Shown here piece by piece: positions 6,871 through 9,008 of a stretch of 9,008 nt of DNA (its first letter is position 1; the number at the start of each line of letters is the position of its first letter). The DNA is taken from contig PSRN01000220.1 in NCBI GenBank assembly GCA_003176075.1, positions 1-9,008 of the forward strand, in the 5' to 3' direction. A program made the translations under genes and the position numbers. This DNA comes from Bdellovibrio sp. GTDB taxonomy: Bacteria > Bdellovibrionota > Bdellovibrionia > Bdellovibrionales > Bdellovibrionaceae. The notes beneath the pieces are model-generated. The model was given only the letters and a program-made list of their open reading frames with translations, had not been told where the DNA came from and searched no databases.

Positions 6871-7293
6871 TTACCCCGTGGCGGCTCCGCCGCCCACGCT
6901 TTGGCATTCCTTGGCACAGGCGGCACAGGACTCGGCACACTGAAGACAAACTTCCATGTTCTTGTGTTTGCGACATTCGGTCTCGCAGTCCTTGCAAGTT
7001 TCGAGAGCGATCTTCGCAAGCGCTTTGACGTGTTTCGATTTTCTCGCCACCCCTTCGGTCAGTGCGTGGCAATACGTCAACATTTCGCGCACGGAAGCCG
7101 CACAGGCGGCCATGGACTTGTTTCCGGTGGATAAGCTCTCCACACAATGTTGCAAGCAAAGCTCACCTTTCTTCGTGCAGTCGGCGGAGTAATCAAGCAA
7201 AGTTTTACCCGCCTTCGATTCTTCGGCAATGGCGACCGACGATGAAGCGGCAAGAGCTGCGGTGCTGGCGGACAGAAAAAATCGGCGATTCAT
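6871..7293 (-). CDS. Csp1-like four-helix-bundle copper-storage protein (DUF326 type), Tat-exported
   Basis: The protein has 140 residues, of which 1-23 are a twin-arginine leader (NRRFFL, then a hydrophobic stretch ending AIA-Glu24). The mature part contains 13 cysteines, at 39, 46, 50, 64, 75, 100, 103, 107, 116, 119, 123, 126 and 130, in spacings such as CxxxC, CxxC and CxxCxxxC. This is the pattern of Csp proteins, whose helix-bundle core is lined by thiols that bind many Cu(I) ions. Csp1 of methanotrophs is also Tat-exported and has 13 cysteines; this parallel is from general knowledge, not a search. His49, Met61 and His76 are further possible ligands. The likely role is copper storage or detoxification in the periplasm. 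A GGAG lies nine bases before the ATG at 7293. The last nine residues (SVGGGAATG) are encoded by the palindromic repeat. The gene is followed by the 464-residue exported protein. Confidence 0.9.
   Translation of the reverse strand: MNRRFFLSASTAALAASSSVAIAEESKAGKTLLDYSADCTKKGELCLQHCVESLSTGNKSMAACAASVREMLTYCHALTEGVARKSKHVKALAKIALETCKDCETECRKHKNMEVCLQCAESCAACAKECQSVGGGAATG
6875..6900 (-). repeat. Palindromic repeat, copy B (C-terminal codons of the csp gene)
   Basis: This is the same 26-bp element as at 4951-4976, read on the minus strand, with GGA in place of the GAA loop (25/26 identical). It is in the same reading phase and encodes SVGGGAATG straight after Cys130. One base later comes the TAA stop. 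Being at the 3' end, its hairpin could also affect mRNA stability or expression of the next gene. Confidence 0.8.
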
Positions 7294-7316
7294 AGGTTCA
7301 GTCTCCTTTTTGTAAT

Positions 7317-7345
7317 TTTTAATTGATTCGGTGGTCGAAGGTCAA
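7317..7345 (-). promoter_or_regulatory. Predicted sigma-70 promoter of the csp gene
   Basis: On the minus strand TTGACC (7340-7345) is followed after 17 bp by TTAAAA (7317-7322); a TAAAAA one base further on is an equal choice. Transcription would start near 7310, giving a leader of about 17 bases that holds the GGAG at 7303-7306. The -35 match is good and the -10 is only moderate. Confidence 0.55.
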
Positions 7346-7350
7346 TGCTG

Positions 7351-7432
7351 TGATCGGTTGATCGTGATCGATGATCGGTTGATCGATTGGTCTGTCGATT
7401 GGTCTGTCGGTTGGTCTGTCGGTTGGTCGAAT
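7351..7432. repeat. Tandem repeat array upstream of the csp promoter
   Basis: There are two adjacent blocks. At 7351-7385 the 14-mer TGATCGGTTGATCG occurs twice (7351-7364, 7372-7385), separated by TGATCGA, giving five GATC sites in 33 bp. At 7385-7432 a 12-bp unit GRTTGGTCTGTC occurs three times, with a degenerate fourth copy (7421-7432). The array begins a few bases beyond the -35 hexamer of the csp promoter, in the position of an activator or repressor array, but could equally be slippage-generated DNA. The plus-strand frame through it (WSVGWSV repeats) is not a gene. Confidence 0.8.
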
Positions 7433-7459
7433 GGGTTGTGGGTTTGTCAGTCGATTAAT

Positions 7460-8050
7460 TCAGCCAGCGTGAAACTGCAAGTATTGCGACCACGAGCCAG
7501 GCATTTGATCGTTGTGTTCAAGTTCCGGCGGAGGAAGCCAGTGCGGAACCACCGGCTCACTGAGAAGGGGCATATTTGCGGTTTGGGGTGTCCGGTTACC
7601 TTTCCGCTGATTGCAATCGCGGCAAGCGGTGACCACATTGGTCCAAGACTTTGGTCCGTTCTTTGATGCGGGAACAACATGATCCAGCGTGAGATGGCGA
7701 ATCGTATGGCGGTTGCCGCAATATTGGCAGGTGTAATTGTCACGAATATAGACATTCTCACGACAAAAGCGCACAACACCGATTCTTCGAGGCCGCACAT
7801 AGGACTTGAGCCTGAGCACGCTGGGCAACTGAAAACTGTGCCTTGCGGAGCGCGCAAAGAGATTATGGTACTCAAGGACTTCCACCTTTCCCTGGAACCA
7901 AAGAATCAATGCCTTTTGCCAGCCCACGATCTTCATCGGTTCGTAACTTGAATTCAGGAGGAGAGACCGTGCGTGGCTTGTGCCTATGGTCATATGTTTA
8001 GGATCACTGAGAGAGTAAATTCTCCGCAAGAATTTTTCCGCAAAGGGCAT
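7460..8050 (-). CDS. HNH endonuclease family protein
   Basis: The protein has 196 residues from the ATG at 8050. The HNH module carries the zinc ligands Cys108/Cys111 (CQYC) and Cys143/Cys146 (CRDC), the core LDHVVP with catalytic His124 (122-127), Asn138 in WTNVV, and CNQRKGNRTP (146-155), all intact. The N-terminal half (LLLNSSYEPMKIVGWQKALI, then LPSVLRLKSYVR) is the usual lead-in of stand-alone chromosomal HNH proteins common in Deltaproteobacteria, Leptospira and cyanobacteria. These are presumed nucleases whose cellular role is generally unknown. The ATG at 7993 (Met20) gives 177 residues and starts nearer the conserved region; neither start has a clear ribosome site, so either may be right. 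No methylase or partner gene is adjacent, which argues against restriction-modification. It lies divergent to slyD and upstream of the csp gene, 166 bp away and probably transcribed separately. Confidence 0.9.
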   Translation of the reverse strand: MPFAEKFLRRIYSLSDPKHMTIGTSHARSLLLNSSYEPMKIVGWQKALILWFQGKVEVLEYHNLFARSARHSFQLPSVLRLKSYVRPRRIGVVRFCRENVYIRDNYTCQYCGNRHTIRHLTLDHVVPASKNGPKSWTNVVTACRDCNQRKGNRTPQTANMPLLSEPVVPHWLPPPELEHNDQMPGSWSQYLQFHAG

Positions 8051-8055
8051 TTTTC

Positions 8056-8118
8056 TTGCTCATTCCACATAAGGGTGCTTTATAGTTTAAAAAATTGAGA
8101 TGTGGCGTTGAGTCTCAA
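8056..8118. promoter_or_regulatory. Divergent promoter region, HNH gene / slyD
   Basis: Only 91 bp separate the two starts. CTTTATAGT (8078-8086) offers overlapping -10 boxes: TATAGT on the plus strand and TATAAA on the minus strand. TTGCTC (8056-8061) is a possible plus-strand -35 at 18-19 bp spacing; no good minus-strand -35 was seen. TTGAGA (8095-8100) and TCTCAA (8113-8118) form a 6-bp inverted repeat in the slyD leader, which could be an operator or small hairpin. Confidence 0.45.
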
Positions 8119-8141
8119 AATGATGCAACCCAGGAGCACCT

Positions 8142-8627
8142 ATGGAAACCATTCGACCGCAAAAGGTGATCGATTTCTCATACACGTTGAAGAACTCGCA
8201 GGGTCAAGTCATTGATTCCTCGGATGAGGGCCCAATGTCCTTTTTGACCGGCTCTGGGCAAATTATCGCTCGCTTGGAAGAAGAATTGAGCGGTATGTTG
8301 ATCGGTCAAAAGAAAACCGTCTCGCTTTCGGCCTCGGAGGCCTACGGGGTCATCGATCCAGCCATGATTATCAATGTCGCAAAATCTGACCTAGCCCACC
8401 TTAAAGACCTTGAAGTCGGAACCTTTCTGCAGCTGGACCTCGGTGAAGATATGAAAGTTCTGCGGGTCACGGCCGTCACTGACGCCTCGGTCACCCTTGA
8501 CGGAAACCATCCGCTTGCTGGCCAAGACCTTGTTTTTGATGTTGAATTGGTAAACTCAAGACCGGCTTCGGCAGAGGAAATCTCGCATGGCCATGCGCAC
8601 GGACCAGGTGGTCACCATCATCATTAA
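8142..8627 (+). CDS. slyD: SlyD-type FKBP peptidyl-prolyl cis-trans isomerase
   Basis: This 161-residue cytoplasmic isomerase and chaperone helps proline-limited folding. The split FKBP domain is visible: strand FSYTLKNSQGQVIDSS (12-27), GSGQIIARLEEELSGMLIGQ (37-56), VSLSASEAYG (60-69), and the closing GNHPLAGQDLVFDVELV (121-137). Between them (about 70-120) sits the insert-in-flap chaperone domain of SlyD, containing DLEVGTFLQL. The C-terminal tail has seven histidines (149, 151, 153, 158-161; SHGHAHGPGGHHHH). It lacks the cysteines of the E. coli protein. In E. coli this tail binds nickel and supports hydrogenase maturation; here the short tail suggests metal binding, but no hydrogenase genes are in view. 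ATG 8142 is chosen because AGGAG lies five bases upstream. Length is shorter than E. coli SlyD (196) but normal for many SlyD-like proteins. Confidence 0.95.
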   Translation: METIRPQKVIDFSYTLKNSQGQVIDSSDEGPMSFLTGSGQIIARLEEELSGMLIGQKKTVSLSASEAYGVIDPAMIINVAKSDLAHLKDLEVGTFLQLDLGEDMKVLRVTAVTDASVTLDGNHPLAGQDLVFDVELVNSRPASAEEISHGHAHGPGGHHHH

Positions 8628-8904
8628 TGGGCCATGTTGGGCCTTGTATGGAGTTTTGCAGGGCCTTGGCATCTAAATAATTGGCATTGCACGTCCAAAG
8701 TCGAACGGGCTGACGTTAGAAGAAAAGCTTGGACGTAGAGCCGCTTATGGGCCCAGGGCTTGGATTCTCCCAAAAAGCCTTTGTTCTTAGCAAAATCTTT
8801 GGTAGGTTAAGTTCGTGTTCCGGTGTTCGAGAGTCAGTGCTTTTTCTGCATTTGTCCTAGGCGCCGATCATGATAAACCAGCCCGGTCTTTGTAAGGAGG
8901 TGCC
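8628..8904 (+). promoter_or_regulatory. Non-coding gap and leader of the RRM gene
   Basis: No gene-like frame is seen in these 277 bp. GGGCCTTG is directly repeated (8639-8646, 8661-8668). ACGTCCAA (8691-8698) pairs exactly with TTGGACGT (8729-8736), and inside it AACG (8704-8707) pairs with CGTT (8714-8717). GGCTT...AAGCC near 8758-8780, followed by TTTGTTCTT, could be a weak terminator for slyD. I could not place a confident promoter for the downstream gene. A long leader is plausible, as many bacterial RRM genes are regulated at the RNA level. Confidence 0.4.
8894..8901 (+). promoter_or_regulatory. Very strong ribosome binding site of the RRM gene
   Basis: AAGGAGGT is a full match to the 16S rRNA anti-Shine-Dalgarno core, three bases before the ATG at 8905. 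It fixes the start and suggests high expression. Confidence 0.85.
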
Positions 8905-9008
8905 ATGGGCAAAAAGTTGTACGTAGGAAATTTACCATATTCTGTTGACGATGCGTCTTTGCAGGCGCGATTCGCGGAGTACGGAACAGTGACTTCCGCG
9001 AAAGTCAT
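8905..9008 (+). CDS. RRM-type RNA-binding protein (5' end only)
   Basis: 34 codons and two bases are in view. The protein begins MGKKLYVGNLPYSVDDASLQ and continues with ARFAEYGTVTSAKV. LYVGNL (5-10) is the RNP2 motif, followed by the first helix (ASLQARFAEYG) and the start of strand 2, the order expected for a single-RRM bacterial protein. RNP1 would lie beyond the right edge. Such proteins are usually 80-120 residues, often with a glycine-rich tail, and bind single-stranded RNA; in some bacteria they are cold-induced. The strong ribosome site and the 277-bp structured upstream region suggest abundant and possibly RNA-regulated expression. Closest relatives cannot be named from 34 residues. 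Confidence 0.9.
   Translation, partial: MGKKLYVGNLPYSVDDASLQARFAEYGTVTSAKV

Noticed and set aside
7351..7432. CRISPR array
   Set aside because: Units are 12-14 bp, directly adjacent and without spacers, and no cas gene is present.
7331..7666. Plus-strand frame with WSVGWSV repeats
   Set aside because: The repeats come from tandem DNA in a non-coding gap, and the rest is antisense to the HNH gene.
7460..8050. Homing endonuclease or restriction-modification system
   Set aside because: No intron, intein or methylase is visible. The N-terminal half matches the common stand-alone HNH family.

Overview
This window looks like a stretch of ordinary, moderately GC-rich Gram-negative chromosome. It has short intergenic gaps, strong AGGAGG-type ribosome sites on several genes, and three or four proteins with Sec, Tat or possible lipoprotein export signals. 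A bacterial RRM protein, a SlyD-type isomerase, a GH37 trehalase and a Tat-exported 13-cysteine copper-storage protein together suggest a proteobacterium-like or Bdellovibrionota/Deltaproteobacteria-like host. That taxonomic placement is inference and weak. No integrase, transposase, tRNA, rRNA or CRISPR array is visible.

Layout. Positions 1-3558 carry three minus-strand genes: a pirin (runs off the left edge), a two-domain PhnB-like VOC protein 52 bp upstream of it, and an exported trehalase. From 3668 to 5418 on the plus strand lies an unfamiliar secreted protein. It is built from two diverged copies of a roughly 200-residue module, and the second copy is in a different reading frame. Converging on it from the right (6826 to 5432, minus) is an exported 464-residue protein of unknown function, 44 bp downstream of a Csp1-like four-helix-bundle copper-storage protein (7293 to 6871). 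A 166-bp intergenic region with tandem repeats and a good promoter precedes the csp gene. Next come an HNH endonuclease (minus) and, divergently, slyD (plus). A 277-bp non-coding gap with foldable sequence separates slyD from the start of an RRM RNA-binding protein (runs off the right edge).

How the genes work together. VOC and pirin may be co-transcribed. The csp gene and the unknown exported protein may form an envelope copper or stress unit. HNH and slyD share a short divergent promoter region. The rest look like independent genes.

The strongest unusual signals are: (a) a 26-bp near-palindrome present twice with 25/26 identity, both times inside a coding sequence and in the same reading phase; (b) the duplicated-module secreted protein with a frame break between the modules; (c) a GATC-rich and 12-bp tandem-repeat array directly upstream of the csp promoter; (d) a nested hairpin in the leader of the RRM gene.
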